In this document: positions 8,916 to 17,304 of the stretch, one piece after another | Layout: every line of letters begins with the position of its first letter | Position numbering within the stretch: position 1 is the stretch's first letter | Assembly: GCA_963757155.1 (NCBI GenBank) | Contig: CAVWQS010000002.1 | Location: 1 to 64,000 of the forward strand | Direction: 5' to 3' | From: DASXQK01 sp963757155 | Lineage (GTDB): Bacteria > Pseudomonadota > Alphaproteobacteria > Dongiales > Dongiaceae | DNA length: 64,000 bases | The notes under the pieces: model-generated | The model's database searches: none | What the model was told of the DNA's origin: nothing | Seen by the model: the letters and a program-made list of their open reading frames with translations, nothing else | Position numbers and translations under genes: made by a program

Positions 8916-10046
8916 GCCAAGGCCGGGGCCGCCCCCAGCCTGGCCGGGGCCAAGCGGGTGGTCGTCAAGATCGGCTCCGCGCTCCTGGTCGAGGAGGAGA
9001 GCGGCGATATTCGCCGGCGCTGGCTCGAGGCTTTGGCCGATGACGTGGCCGCGCTCCGGGCCGAGGGGCAGGAAGTGATCCTCGTCTCCTCCGGCGCCAT
9101 CGCCGTGGGCCGGCGCCATCTCGGCCTCGCCGCCGGCACGCTGCGGCTGGAGGAGAAGCAGGCGGCGGCGGCCACGGGCCAGATCCGCCTCGCCCATGCC
9201 TATCAGGAGGCCCTTGCCCGCCACGGCATCACCGTGGCCCAGGTCCTGCTGACCCTGGAGGATACGGAAGACCGGCGGCGCCATCTCAATGCCCGCGCGA
9301 CGCTCGCCACCTTGCTGAAACTGCGCGCCGTTCCGGTCATCAATGAGAACGACACGGTGGCCACCTCGGAAATCCGCTTCGGCGACAACGACCGCCTGGC
9401 CGCCCGAGTCGCTGCCATGATCGCGGCCGATGCCCTGGTGCTGCTCTCCGATATCGACGGGCTCTACAGCGCCGATCCGAAGCTGGACCCCGCCGCGCGC
9501 CATATTCCCCTCATCGAGGATCTCTCGCCGGAGATCGAGGCCATGGGGGGCGAGGCTTTGCCCGGCTACAGCTCCGGCGGCATGGTGACCAAGCTCGCCG
9601 CCGCCCGCATCGCCATCGGCGCCGGCTGCCGCATGGCCATCGCCGATGGGCTGCGCCTCAATCCCCTGAAGGCCATGGCCCAAGGTGCGCGCTGCAGCTG
9701 GTTCATCCCCGCCGGCTCGCCGCTGACCGCGCGCAAGAAATGGATCGCCGGCGCCCTTAAGCCCGTCGGCAGCCTGACCGTCGACGACGGCGCGCTGAAG
9801 GCGCTCTCCGGCGGCAAGAGCCTGCTGCCCGCCGGCGTCGTCGCCGTCGAGGGGCCCTTCGAGCGCGGCGATGCGGTCCGCGTGCTCGACCGGACCGGCC
9901 GCGAAGTGGCGCGCGGCCTCTCGGCCTATTCGGCCGGCGATGCCCTGCGGATCATGGGGCATAAGAGCCGTGAAATCGAAGCTTTGCTGGGCTATCGTGG
10001 CCGCGACGAGATGATCCATCGCGATGACCTGGTGGTGGAGCGATGA
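8895..10046 (+). CDS. proB: Glutamate 5-kinase
   Basis: This 383-residue enzyme phosphorylates L-glutamate, the first step of proline synthesis. The amino-acid-kinase domain starts at about residue 18 (RVVVKIGSALLVEE) and shows VSSGAIAVG, the NENDTV active-site segment, and LLSDIDGLYSADP. A C-terminal PUA domain (about 290-375) is present, as in full-length enzymes. The ATG at 8895 sits in the second copy of a local duplication and overlaps the stop of a 12-codon leader, so translation is probably coupled. The 3' end overlaps proA by ATGA. Proline feedback control is usual for the family but cannot be read here. Confidence 0.96.
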   Translation: MRALGLTAKAGAAPSLAGAKRVVVKIGSALLVEEESGDIRRRWLEALADDVAALRAEGQEVILVSSGAIAVGRRHLGLAAGTLRLEEKQAAAATGQIRLAHAYQEALARHGITVAQVLLTLEDTEDRRRHLNARATLATLLKLRAVPVINENDTVATSEIRFGDNDRLAARVAAMIAADALVLLSDIDGLYSADPKLDPAARHIPLIEDLSPEIEAMGGEALPGYSSGGMVTKLAAARIAIGAGCRMAIADGLRLNPLKAMAQGARCSWFIPAGSPLTARKKWIAGALKPVGSLTVDDGALKALSGGKSLLPAGVVAVEGPFERGDAVRVLDRTGREVARGLSAYSAGDALRIMGHKSREIEALLGYRGRDEMIHRDDLVVER

Positions 10047-11335
10047 ACGCACCCAACACGACGGAGAGCGAGGACAGCGCCGAGATCGAGCGGGCCGTCC
10101 GCCAGGTCGGCGAACGCGCCAAGGCCGCCTCCGCCCGTCTCGCCCAGAGCACCGCCGAGCAGCGCAGCCTTGCCCTTGTGGCCGCGGCAGCGGCGATCCG
10201 CGCCGCGAGCCCGCGGCTGGTCGAGGCCAATCAGGAGGATATGGCCGCAGCCGAGAAGCAGAGCCTGACCGCCGCCTTGCTCGATCGCCTGCGCCTCGAT
10301 GCCGGACGCGTCGAGGCCATGGCCGCCGGGGTGGCCGCTGTCGCTTCCCTGCCCGATCCCGTGGGCCGAACCCTGAGCGAGGTCACGCGACCCAACGGCC
10401 TCCATATCGCGCGGGTCTCCGTGCCCCTGGGCGTCATCGGAATCATCTATGAATCCCGGCCCAATGTGACCGCCGATGCCGGGGCGCTGTGCCTGCGCGC
10501 CGGCAATGCCGCGATCCTGCGCGGCGGCTCGGAAAGCCGGCATTCCTCGGCAGCGATCCTCGCCTGCCTTCGCGGTGCGCTCGCCGAGGCGGGACTGCCG
10601 GAAGATGCGATTCAGGGATTGCCCACTACGGACCGGCGAGCGGTGGGCGCGCTGCTGCGCCTGGCCGATTGCGTCGACGTGATCGTGCCTCGCGGCGGGC
10701 GCGGGCTGATCGAGCGGGTCCAGCGCGAGAGCCGCATTCCCGTCCTCGCCCATCTCGACGGGCTTTGCCACACTTACATCGACGCCGGCGCCGATCCCGC
10801 CATGGCGCGGCAAATTCTGCTGAACGCCAAGATGCGGCGCACCGGCGTCTGCGGCGCGACGGAAACCTTGTTGATCGATCGCCGCATCGCCGCAGCCCAG
10901 CTGCCCGCCATCGCCGAAGATCTTCTGGCCGCGCATTGCGAGCTCCGCGGCGACGACGCGGCCCGTGCGATCGATAAGCGCATCGGCATCGCGAGCGGGG
11001 CCGATTGGGATACCGAATATCTCGACGCCATTCTGTCTATCGCCGTGGTCGACGGGGTGGAGGGCGCGCTCCGGCATATCGCCCGCCATGGCTCGCGCCA
11101 TACCGAGGCAATCGTGACGGAAGACAAGGCCGCCGCCGAGCGCTTCCTCGCCGAGGTCGACGCCGCCATCGTCATGGTGAACGCCTCGACCCAATTCGCC
11201 GATGGCGGGGAGTTCGGCATGGGGGCGGAGATCGGCATCGCTACCGGCAAGCTTCACGCCCGCGGCCCTGTCGGCGCCGAGCAGCTCACCAGCTACAAAT
11301 ACATCGTCCGCGGCGACGGCCAAGTCCGGCCGTAA
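10043..11335 (+). CDS. proA: Gamma-glutamyl phosphate reductase
   Basis: This 430-residue NADPH-dependent enzyme converts glutamyl phosphate to glutamate semialdehyde, the second step of proline synthesis. It is an aldehyde-dehydrogenase fold: VPLGVIGIIYESRPNVT near 130-146, the catalytic-cysteine segment NAKMRRTGVCGATE near 260-273, and the C-terminal GAEIGIATGKLHARGPVG. The ATG overlaps the proB stop (ATGA), so the two are co-translated. Length and motifs are normal. The downstream gap holds no clear terminator. Confidence 0.97.
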   Translation: MNAPNTTESEDSAEIERAVRQVGERAKAASARLAQSTAEQRSLALVAAAAAIRAASPRLVEANQEDMAAAEKQSLTAALLDRLRLDAGRVEAMAAGVAAVASLPDPVGRTLSEVTRPNGLHIARVSVPLGVIGIIYESRPNVTADAGALCLRAGNAAILRGGSESRHSSAAILACLRGALAEAGLPEDAIQGLPTTDRRAVGALLRLADCVDVIVPRGGRGLIERVQRESRIPVLAHLDGLCHTYIDAGADPAMARQILLNAKMRRTGVCGATETLLIDRRIAAAQLPAIAEDLLAAHCELRGDDAARAIDKRIGIASGADWDTEYLDAILSIAVVDGVEGALRHIARHGSRHTEAIVTEDKAAAERFLAEVDAAIVMVNASTQFADGGEFGMGAEIGIATGKLHARGPVGAEQLTSYKYIVRGDGQVRP

Positions 11336-11397
11336 AGCAAGGTCGCCTTCTGCCGCGAACCTCGCTCTCTGAACTGAAAGGGCGCGCGGTAGAGAAA

Positions 11398-11964
11398 CTA
11401 CTGCGACAGCAACCCGCCCTGCGAGATCTTGCCGAGCTCGCTCAGATGGGTTTGCACCATGGTGGTGGCCTTGGTGGCGAAATCCTGCAGCTCCTTGTTG
11501 CCGCCGTGGAGGCGGTAGTCGACCTGGGTCTGCAGCGCCTTCTGATGGCCGTCCATCTGCATCTTCAGATAATTCCGGTCGAAATCCACGCCGGTGGAGG
11601 CCTGCAGCGTATCGAGGAGCTGCTGATGCTCGCCATCGAGCGCCGTCGGCACGTCGACATCGACCTTGGCCGCCGACAGCGCCTGCTTCAGCTCGCGACT
11701 CGACGTCGCGTGGTCGGTGATCACATGCTGGGCGAAGGCGCGGACCTGCGGATTGCCGGACTTTCGCAGCGCAAGCTCGCTCGCTTCCGCTTGGAACATG
11801 TCGCCGATGGCGGTCTGCTCGACATAGGAGGCCGCCTTCACCTCCACCGCGGCATCCGTGCCTGAGGGTTCCGGGACCGAGGCATCGTCCTGCGCCCGGG
11901 CAAGACCGCCGCTCAACATCAGGCCCGCCAAGACGACGAGGCCAAGACTCGCTACCTGCTTCAT
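11398..11964 (-). CDS. DUF4142 domain-containing secreted protein
   Basis: The protein has 188 residues. The ATG at 11964 is chosen because an AGGAG site precedes it; a longer frame from 12000 lacks one. Residues 1-24 form a clear signal peptide (LGLVVLAGLMLSGGLARAQ), so it is periplasmic. The rest is a helical DUF4142 domain, a ferritin-like fold (about 45-180: GDMFQAEASELALRKS, VRAFAQHVITDH). Its role is unknown. It points back toward proA and interrupts the usual proA-nadD adjacency, so it is probably a later insertion with its own promoter. Confidence 0.85.
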   Translation of the reverse strand: MKQVASLGLVVLAGLMLSGGLARAQDDASVPEPSGTDAAVEVKAASYVEQTAIGDMFQAEASELALRKSGNPQVRAFAQHVITDHATSSRELKQALSAAKVDVDVPTALDGEHQQLLDTLQASTGVDFDRNYLKMQMDGHQKALQTQVDYRLHGGNKELQDFATKATTMVQTHLSELGKISQGGLLSQ

Positions 11965-12049
11965 CTCGCACACTCCTTTGCGGTGACGGATCCTCGTCAC
12001 CGGGACGAAACGGCGGGTGTGCGCAGGTGGTTCCGTGCCGCCGGCGTCC

Positions 12050-12817
12050 TCAGCTCGGCGGGAACTGGCGGTCGTGGGCGCCTTCGCGGTCGGCCCAGTG
12101 GAAGATGCGCCGGGTGACGAAGATGTAGACGCGCTTGCCCGTAGCCATCCAGATCCTCGAGGGCAGGGAGCGGGTGGCGAGGATCTTCTTCTCCCGCGCC
12201 GTCAAGGCCTCGGGGCAATATTTACGCTTATGCTTCAACATATGGCGCAGGTCCTCCCGCGCCGCGAGGCGGAAGAGCGAGCTGCGCCGCCGGCGCTTCG
12301 TGACCCAGGCGAGCTGGAAATCGGTGACGGCGGCATCCCCCTCCGGCGTCACGAGCCAATTGGGCTCCTTGGCCAGATCGTTATGGGCGATGCCGTGGCG
12401 GTGCATGGCAACCAGCAGCTTGAAGGCGCCGCGGTAATAGGCGGGATCGCTGGGCTTGGCGACCTGGAGCGGCGCCCCCGGGATCCAGGACCGCACCAGC
12501 ACATGGCCCCGGGCCATATGGAGCTGCGGCATGCCCGGGAAGCCCTTCAGGGCCTCCAGGGCCCGGACCTCGTGGCGCTCCAGGAAGCGGGCGAGCGGAA
12601 TGGTCCACCAGCGGGCACAGGAGGTGTCGCGCATGACCCATTGCCCCGCCGGCTCGCCGCCGGCGAAATGGCCGCGCTCGACCCGGCTGAACAGGTCCTG
12701 CTTCAGGATCGTCTCGCGCACCCAGTCCCGCATCGCCGTGCCGTCTCTCTCTACCAGCCATGGCATTCGCGGGGCCAACCTATCGACAGAGCCAAGCAGC
12801 GGCAACAAGCCCGCCAT
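12050..12817 (-). CDS. Small protein-kinase-like / RIO- or lipopolysaccharide-kinase-like protein
   Basis: The protein has up to 255 residues; starts at 12817 and 12766 are both possible, neither with a clear ribosome site. The kinase core is recognisable: HRHGIAHNDLAKEPNWLV is the catalytic loop (HxDxxxxN, with N replacing R), and AAVTDFQLAW replaces the usual DFG with DFQ, as in several RIO, ABC1 and LPS-kinase relatives. The N-terminal part (VLVRSWIPGAPL) fits the hinge. A basic C-terminal half (TKRRRRSSLFR, KHKRKYC) could sit on membrane or nucleic acid. The substrate is unknown. It is transcribed away from nadD. Confidence 0.6.
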   Translation of the reverse strand: MAGLLPLLGSVDRLAPRMPWLVERDGTAMRDWVRETILKQDLFSRVERGHFAGGEPAGQWVMRDTSCARWWTIPLARFLERHEVRALEALKGFPGMPQLHMARGHVLVRSWIPGAPLQVAKPSDPAYYRGAFKLLVAMHRHGIAHNDLAKEPNWLVTPEGDAAVTDFQLAWVTKRRRRSSLFRLAAREDLRHMLKHKRKYCPEALTAREKKILATRSLPSRIWMATGKRVYIFVTRRIFHWADREGAHDRQFPPS

Positions 12818-12906
12818 GTCCCGCCATGGGCGCTTCGGGGCTGGACGGCCCCCGAAGCGGGGCGGCTATACTGCCCGCCAAGCAGCTGGGGGGACAGGTT
12901 CGGGGC

Positions 12907-13506
12907 ATGGCGCGGCGGATCGGCATATTGGGCGGCTCTTTCAATCCCGCCCATCGCGGCCATCTCGACATCTCGCTCAAGGCGCTCCGCCAGCTGGACC
13001 TCGACCAGGTCTGGTGGATGGTGAGCCCGCAGAACCCGCTCAAGCCGGTCGCCGGCATGGCCCCCTTTGCCGAGCGCATGGTCGCCGCCCGGCGCATGGC
13101 CCGCGATCCCCGGATCAAGGTCACCGATATCGAGCAGCGCCTGGGCAGCCGCTACACGGCCGAAAGCCTGAAGCTGCTGTGCCGCCGCTTTCCCGATTGC
13201 AGCTTCGTCTGGCTGATGGGGGCCGACAATCTGGCCCAGATCGACCATTGGCGCGCCTGGCAACAAATCTTTCACCTGGTTCCCATTGCGGTTTTTGCGC
13301 GCCCTTCCTATTCTTCTGGTGCACTGGCCGCCAAGGCGGCGCGGCGCTTCGCCCGGTACAGGCTCAAGGAGGGTGCAGGGCGGAGGCTGGCGACGTCGAC
13401 ACCGCCCGCCTGGTTGTTCGTGCATGGCCGGCTGAACTCGATCTCGGCGACCGAGATCAGGCGCCGCCGGTCAGGGTCCCGAAGCGCAACAACAACCAAA
13501 GGGTGA
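12907..13506 (+). CDS. nadD: Nicotinate-nucleotide adenylyltransferase
   Basis: This 199-residue enzyme joins nicotinate mononucleotide to ATP, an essential step of NAD synthesis. GILGGSFNPAHRGHL at residues 6-20 is the nucleotidyltransferase signature, and NSISATEIRRR at the end is the ISxTxIR motif. WLMGADNLAQIDHW (about 100-113) is also typical. ATG 12907 (MARRIG) is the natural start; a longer open frame upstream has no family similarity. The stop TGA overlaps the GTG start of rsfS (GTGA), so the pair is co-translated. Confidence 0.95.
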   Translation: MARRIGILGGSFNPAHRGHLDISLKALRQLDLDQVWWMVSPQNPLKPVAGMAPFAERMVAARRMARDPRIKVTDIEQRLGSRYTAESLKLLCRRFPDCSFVWLMGADNLAQIDHWRAWQQIFHLVPIAVFARPSYSSGALAAKAARRFARYRLKEGAGRRLATSTPPAWLFVHGRLNSISATEIRRRRSGSRSATTTKG

Positions 13507-13907
13507 CGCCCATCGCTCGCAAAGCCAAGGCCGGATCAGCCAAAGCCCCGGCCGCATCGAAGAAGCTCCTCGGCCTCATCGAAAAGTCGCTCGACGACGA
13601 TAAGGCCGAAAACATCGTCGCCATCGACCTCACCGGAAAATCCAGCATCGCCGACTACATGGTCATCGCCAGCGGACGCTCAGGGCGCCAGCTCGGCGCC
13701 ATGGCCGATCATCTCTCGGTCAAGCTCAAGGCTCTCGGCATCAAGCATGTCGGGATCGAGGGCGCGGCCACCGGCGACTGGCTCCTGCTCGACGGCGGCG
13801 ACATCATCGTCCATCTGTTCCGTCCCGAGGTTCGCCAGCTCTACAACCTCGAGAAGATGTGGGGCATGGAACTGCCCGATCCGGAGCGGGCGCTCGCCGT
13901 GGGCTGA
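13503..13907 (+). CDS. rsfS: Ribosome silencing factor RsfS
   Basis: The 134-residue protein binds L14 on the large subunit and blocks joining of the subunits when nutrients are scarce. After a basic Ala-rich N-terminus (about 1-22), the Iojap/RsfS domain runs from about 24 to 130: DDKAENIVAIDLTGKSSIADYM, IASGRSGRQLGAMAD, GDWLLLDGGDIIVHLF, YNLEKMW. The GTG start at 13503 overlaps the nadD stop. The neighbour order nadD-rsfS is conserved in alphaproteobacteria. Confidence 0.95.
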   Translation: MTPIARKAKAGSAKAPAASKKLLGLIEKSLDDDKAENIVAIDLTGKSSIADYMVIASGRSGRQLGAMADHLSVKLKALGIKHVGIEGAATGDWLLLDGGDIIVHLFRPEVRQLYNLEKMWGMELPDPERALAVG

Positions 13908-13977
13908 CGGCCCACGATAGCACCCGGCGCCTCGGCCGCGATCCGCGGAGCACTCGATCCGCGGGCGGGGCCGTCGT

Positions 13978-14235
13978 CTACCCCTGCGAGAGCGCGTCGC
14001 GCAAGCGGGACAGGAAGGCGCGTCTTTCGGCAGCGGTCTCCACCCGAAAGCGCTCCCAATCGGCACCAGGCCGAACATCGGCATGGAGCCCGGCTGGGTC
14101 CTCGTGGAAATGCAGGAAGGCACGGCCCTTGCGATAGAAGACGCCCGGGCTGCGCTCGACCACGCCACCTTGCTTGCGGATATCGGCGAGCAACCCGCCG
14201 AGGGCTTCGAGCGCTTTGCCGCCGGCGTGCTTCAT
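13978..14235 (-). CDS. Conserved hypothetical protein, 85 residues
   Basis: This is a small soluble protein starting MKHAGGKALEALGG, with GVFYRKGRAFLHFHEDPAG in the middle and a helical C-terminus rich in Arg (RRAFLSRLRDAL). No membrane segment or cysteine pattern is present. The composition and the GC-rich third codon positions match the surrounding genes, which supports a real gene. It resembles small conserved alphaproteobacterial proteins of unknown function; I cannot assign a role. It is transcribed convergently to rsfS and its start lies 22 bp beyond the stop of the NTF2-like gene at 14257. Confidence 0.65.
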   Translation of the reverse strand: MKHAGGKALEALGGLLADIRKQGGVVERSPGVFYRKGRAFLHFHEDPAGLHADVRPGADWERFRVETAAERRAFLSRLRDALSQG

Positions 14236-14256
14236 CTTTGCGGCGTCAGACCTCTG

Positions 14257-15244
14257 TTAGCGCAGAAGCCCGCTGGTCAGCTGCACGATCGCCAGATTGC
14301 GGTCGAGATAGATGCGCAGGGCCGAGATCTGGTCGCGCTTGTCGAACAGGAAGACATTGCAGACCGGCAGGCTCAAGGGGCGTCCGCGCGGCGCCATGCC
14401 GAGCCATTGCTGGCGGTGATTGCCCTGCAGCACCATCTCGATGACGACGCTGCGGTCGGCCACATGCTCGGCCATCACCTCGATCACCAGATCGGGAAAG
14501 GCGCGCAGGAGATCGCTGTAGATCTGCCCCACCCGCTCCGCCCCGATGTGGCGCGGGCCACCGACGAATTCCAGGGTCGGCTCGGGGCCGAAGCAGGCCA
14601 GTATCGCCGGCAGGTCATGGCGCCCCTGCGCCTCGATCAGGTTGCGCACCGCCGTCAGCCGGGCGGCCGCGGCGGGCTCCAGGCTGGAAAGCTTGATCAG
14701 GCTCGGCTTCGGCGCCGGGGGCTGGACCAGGGGCGACGGGGGCGCGGGCCGCGGAGGGACAGGCGTGCGGGCCTCGGCGACTGCGGCGGCGGGCGACCTG
14801 GCTGGGGGGGAGGATTTGGCCGCGGCCTTGACCGGGGCAGCCTTTGGCGCACTGGGAGGCTTGGGCGTGCTGGGAAGCTTGGGCGGGGAGGCGGGCTCGG
14901 GGGCGGCCTTGGCTGCCGCGGCCGTTTTGGGCGCGGCGGGCTTGGCTGCCGGCTTCGCGGCGGCAGGCTTAGGGGGCGCAGCCCTTGAGCGGCGCCACCT
15001 TGGGCTTCCCGGCCGGGGCCACCGGCTTGGCCGAGGGTTTGGCGGTACCGGCGGGTTTGGCGGCGGTCGAGTGCTTGGCTCCAGCGACAGGTTTGGCTGC
15101 GGTGGAAGCCTTGGCCGCCCCGGGGGCCTTGGCCGCGGCACCCGGCTTATGGGCCGGCGCAACGGCACTGGCCGCCGGCTTCTTCGTTCCCGGTTTATTC
15201 GCATGACCGCTCTTGGCTGCGGCCTTCTTGACGGTCGTGACCAT
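14257..15244 (-). pseudogene. NTF2-like (SnoaL-type) protein with a long Ala/Lys/Pro tail, one frame change
   Basis: The N-terminal half (from ATG 15244, MVTTVKKAAAKSG) is a histone-H1-like low-complexity run of Ala, Lys and Pro. It hits a stop at 14969 in its own frame. Deleting one G from the G5 run at 14972-14976 continues it in frame into more AKP repeats and then an NTF2-like domain (about the last 150 residues: AAARLTAVRNLIEAQGRHDLPAILACF, VGGPRHIGAERV, ISALRIYLDRN). The restored protein has about 328 residues. The basic tail may bind DNA, polyphosphate or a granule surface; the folded part is a generic small-ligand fold. The frame change may be a sequencing error. Confidence 0.65.
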
Positions 15245-15264
15245 CGTCGCCCCCAGGCAAGGGC

Positions 15265-17304
15265 TTAGCCGCGTCGACGACGCCGGCGCGGGCCCCCTTC
15301 ATCGTCACCAGCCTGCAACACATCCTTGGGCGCTGGCAAGCGCACAACGGCGGAAAGATGCGGGTAGGGACGGGTTTTGTGAGGAATCGCCATGGCTTCG
15401 ACGAAGTGCTCCTGGAATTTCGGTTCCACGGCGGTCTCGATCTTCTCCACCTGCTTCACCACCCGGGCGATCTCGGCCCGGGATTTCATGTTGAGCAGGG
15501 CAATCCGGGCCCCCGTTCCCGCTGCGTTCCCGGCCGACCCGACCTTGGACAGGTCGCAATCCGGAATCATCCCCAGGATCATGGCGTATTTGACGTCGAT
15601 ATGGCTGCCGAAGGCCCCCGCCAGCGTGATGCGGTCGAGCTGGTCGATCTCGAGATGGTCCATGAGCAGCCGCGCCCCGGCATAGAGCGCCGCCTTGGCC
15701 AGCTGGATCGCCCGGACATCGTTCTGGGTGATCCGCAGCACCGGCTGGCCCGCGGCCGTGCCGTCATAGAGCAGATAGGAGAAGGTTCGCCCCTCCGGCT
15801 GGATGCGCGGCGAGCGCGCCGCCAGGCTGCCGTCCACCACCCCGTCCCGGGTGATGATGCCGGCCAGGAACATCTCGGCCAGAGCCTCGATGATGCCGGA
15901 GCCGCAGACCCCGGTGACGCCGGTCCCCACCGTCTCCTCGACGAAGCCCGGCTCGTTCGACCATTTGTCGGAGCCGATGACCTTGAAGCGCGGCTCCAGG
16001 GTCTCGGGATCGATGCGCACCCGCTCCACGGCCCCCGGTGCTGCCCGCTGGCCGCAGGAGATCTGGGCGCCCTCGAAGGCCGGTCCCGTCGGGCTGGAGG
16101 CGGCGAGCAGCTTGTGGCGGTTGCCCAGCACGATCTCGGCATTGGTGCCGACATCGACGATCAGCGTCATCTCGTCGGACTGATGGGGCGCCTCGGAGAG
16201 GATGACGCCCGCGGTATCGGCGCCGACATGGCCGGCGATGCAGGGCAGCACGAAGATCCGGGCATTGGGATGGACTCTGAGCTCGATCTCCGAGGCCCAG
16301 ATGGTGATCGCCCCGTCGGTCGCCAGCGCGAAGGGCGCCCCGCCCAGCTCGGTCGGATCGATGCCGAGCAGCAGATGATGCATGATCGGATTGCCGACGA
16401 AGGTGACCTCGAGGATCTCGCGCAAGCCGATGCCCGCTTCCTTGGCGACATTGACCGCCAGGATGTTCAGCGACTCGCGCACGGCCTTGGTCATCTCGGC
16501 ATCGCCGCCGGGGTTCATCATCACATAGCTGACCCGGCTCATCAGATCCTCGCCGAAGCGGATCTGGGGATTCATCAACCCGGCCGAGGCGATGACCTCG
16601 CCGCTCGCCAGATCGCAGAGATGGCCCGCGATGGTGGTCGAGCCGATGTCGATGGCCAGCCCATAGACCTTGTCCTGGAAGCCCGGCCAGACCGCCGTGA
16701 TCTGGCGGCCGTAGTGGACGGCGACGGTCACCTTCCACTCGCCCTGGCGCAGCGCCTTCTGCAGCCCCTGGATGACCCGCAGATCCGTATCGAGGCCCTT
16801 CATGCCCCATTGCTCGCGCAGCGCCTTCTCCAGGCGCTGAAGGTCGCCGGCCGGATCATGCATGTCCGGCTCGGCCACCTCGACATAGTGGAGCCGGACC
16901 ACGGGATCGAGCTCGATATTGCGCATCTCGGCCCGCTTGCGCACGACCTGGCGATGCACCTGGCTCTCCGAGGGCACGTCGATGACGGCATCGCCGTAGA
17001 GCAGGGTCGAGCAGGAGAGGCGCCGTCCGGGCTTCAGGCTGCGCCGCTCGGCATAGCGCTTCTCGATGGCGCCGAAGCCGGAGAGATGGTCCGCCGCCGA
17101 GGTCAGCCCCAGCTTGGGGAACTCGCCCTCGGCGATCTCGATCTGGCAGCGCCCGCAGATACCGCGGCCGCCGCAGACCGAATCGATGTCGACGCCCAGG
17201 CTGCGCGCCGCCTGGAGCAAGGGGGTGCCCAGCGGGAAGCGGCCGCGCCGCCCCGAGGGCATGAAGACGACGAGGGCGTCGGGTTTGGTCGCTTGATCAG
17301 GCAC
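15265..17304 (-). CDS. ASKHA/DUF4445 protein with N-terminal 2Fe-2S ferredoxin domain (corrinoid-protein reactivator, RamA-like)
   Basis: This 679-residue protein belongs to the family that reduces and reactivates corrinoid proteins whose cobalt has oxidised to Co(II), using ATP. The ferredoxin domain has Cys44, Cys50, Cys53 and Cys98 (CGGRGICGRCQIE). The ASKHA ATPase part follows, with GLAIDIGSTTIAGHL near 215 and LIVDVGTNAEIVLG near 390; a conserved DUF4445 end has TLAGAFGSHIDVKYAM. It is the last gene of a minus-strand run: it overlaps the upstream methyltransferase gene by 8 bp. The context (methyl-THF methyltransferase, two MTHFRs) fits corrinoid-based methyl transfer strongly. Confidence 0.88.
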   Translation of the reverse strand: MPDQATKPDALVVFMPSGRRGRFPLGTPLLQAARSLGVDIDSVCGGRGICGRCQIEIAEGEFPKLGLTSAADHLSGFGAIEKRYAERRSLKPGRRLSCSTLLYGDAVIDVPSESQVHRQVVRKRAEMRNIELDPVVRLHYVEVAEPDMHDPAGDLQRLEKALREQWGMKGLDTDLRVIQGLQKALRQGEWKVTVAVHYGRQITAVWPGFQDKVYGLAIDIGSTTIAGHLCDLASGEVIASAGLMNPQIRFGEDLMSRVSYVMMNPGGDAEMTKAVRESLNILAVNVAKEAGIGLREILEVTFVGNPIMHHLLLGIDPTELGGAPFALATDGAITIWASEIELRVHPNARIFVLPCIAGHVGADTAGVILSEAPHQSDEMTLIVDVGTNAEIVLGNRHKLLAASSPTGPAFEGAQISCGQRAAPGAVERVRIDPETLEPRFKVIGSDKWSNEPGFVEETVGTGVTGVCGSGIIEALAEMFLAGIITRDGVVDGSLAARSPRIQPEGRTFSYLLYDGTAAGQPVLRITQNDVRAIQLAKAALYAGARLLMDHLEIDQLDRITLAGAFGSHIDVKYAMILGMIPDCDLSKVGSAGNAAGTGARIALLNMKSRAEIARVVKQVEKIETAVEPKFQEHFVEAMAIPHKTRPYPHLSAVVRLPAPKDVLQAGDDEGGPRRRRRRG

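Noticed and set aside
13908..13977. Terminator after rsfS
   Set aside because: There are GATCCGCGG repeats but no stable stem followed by a T run.
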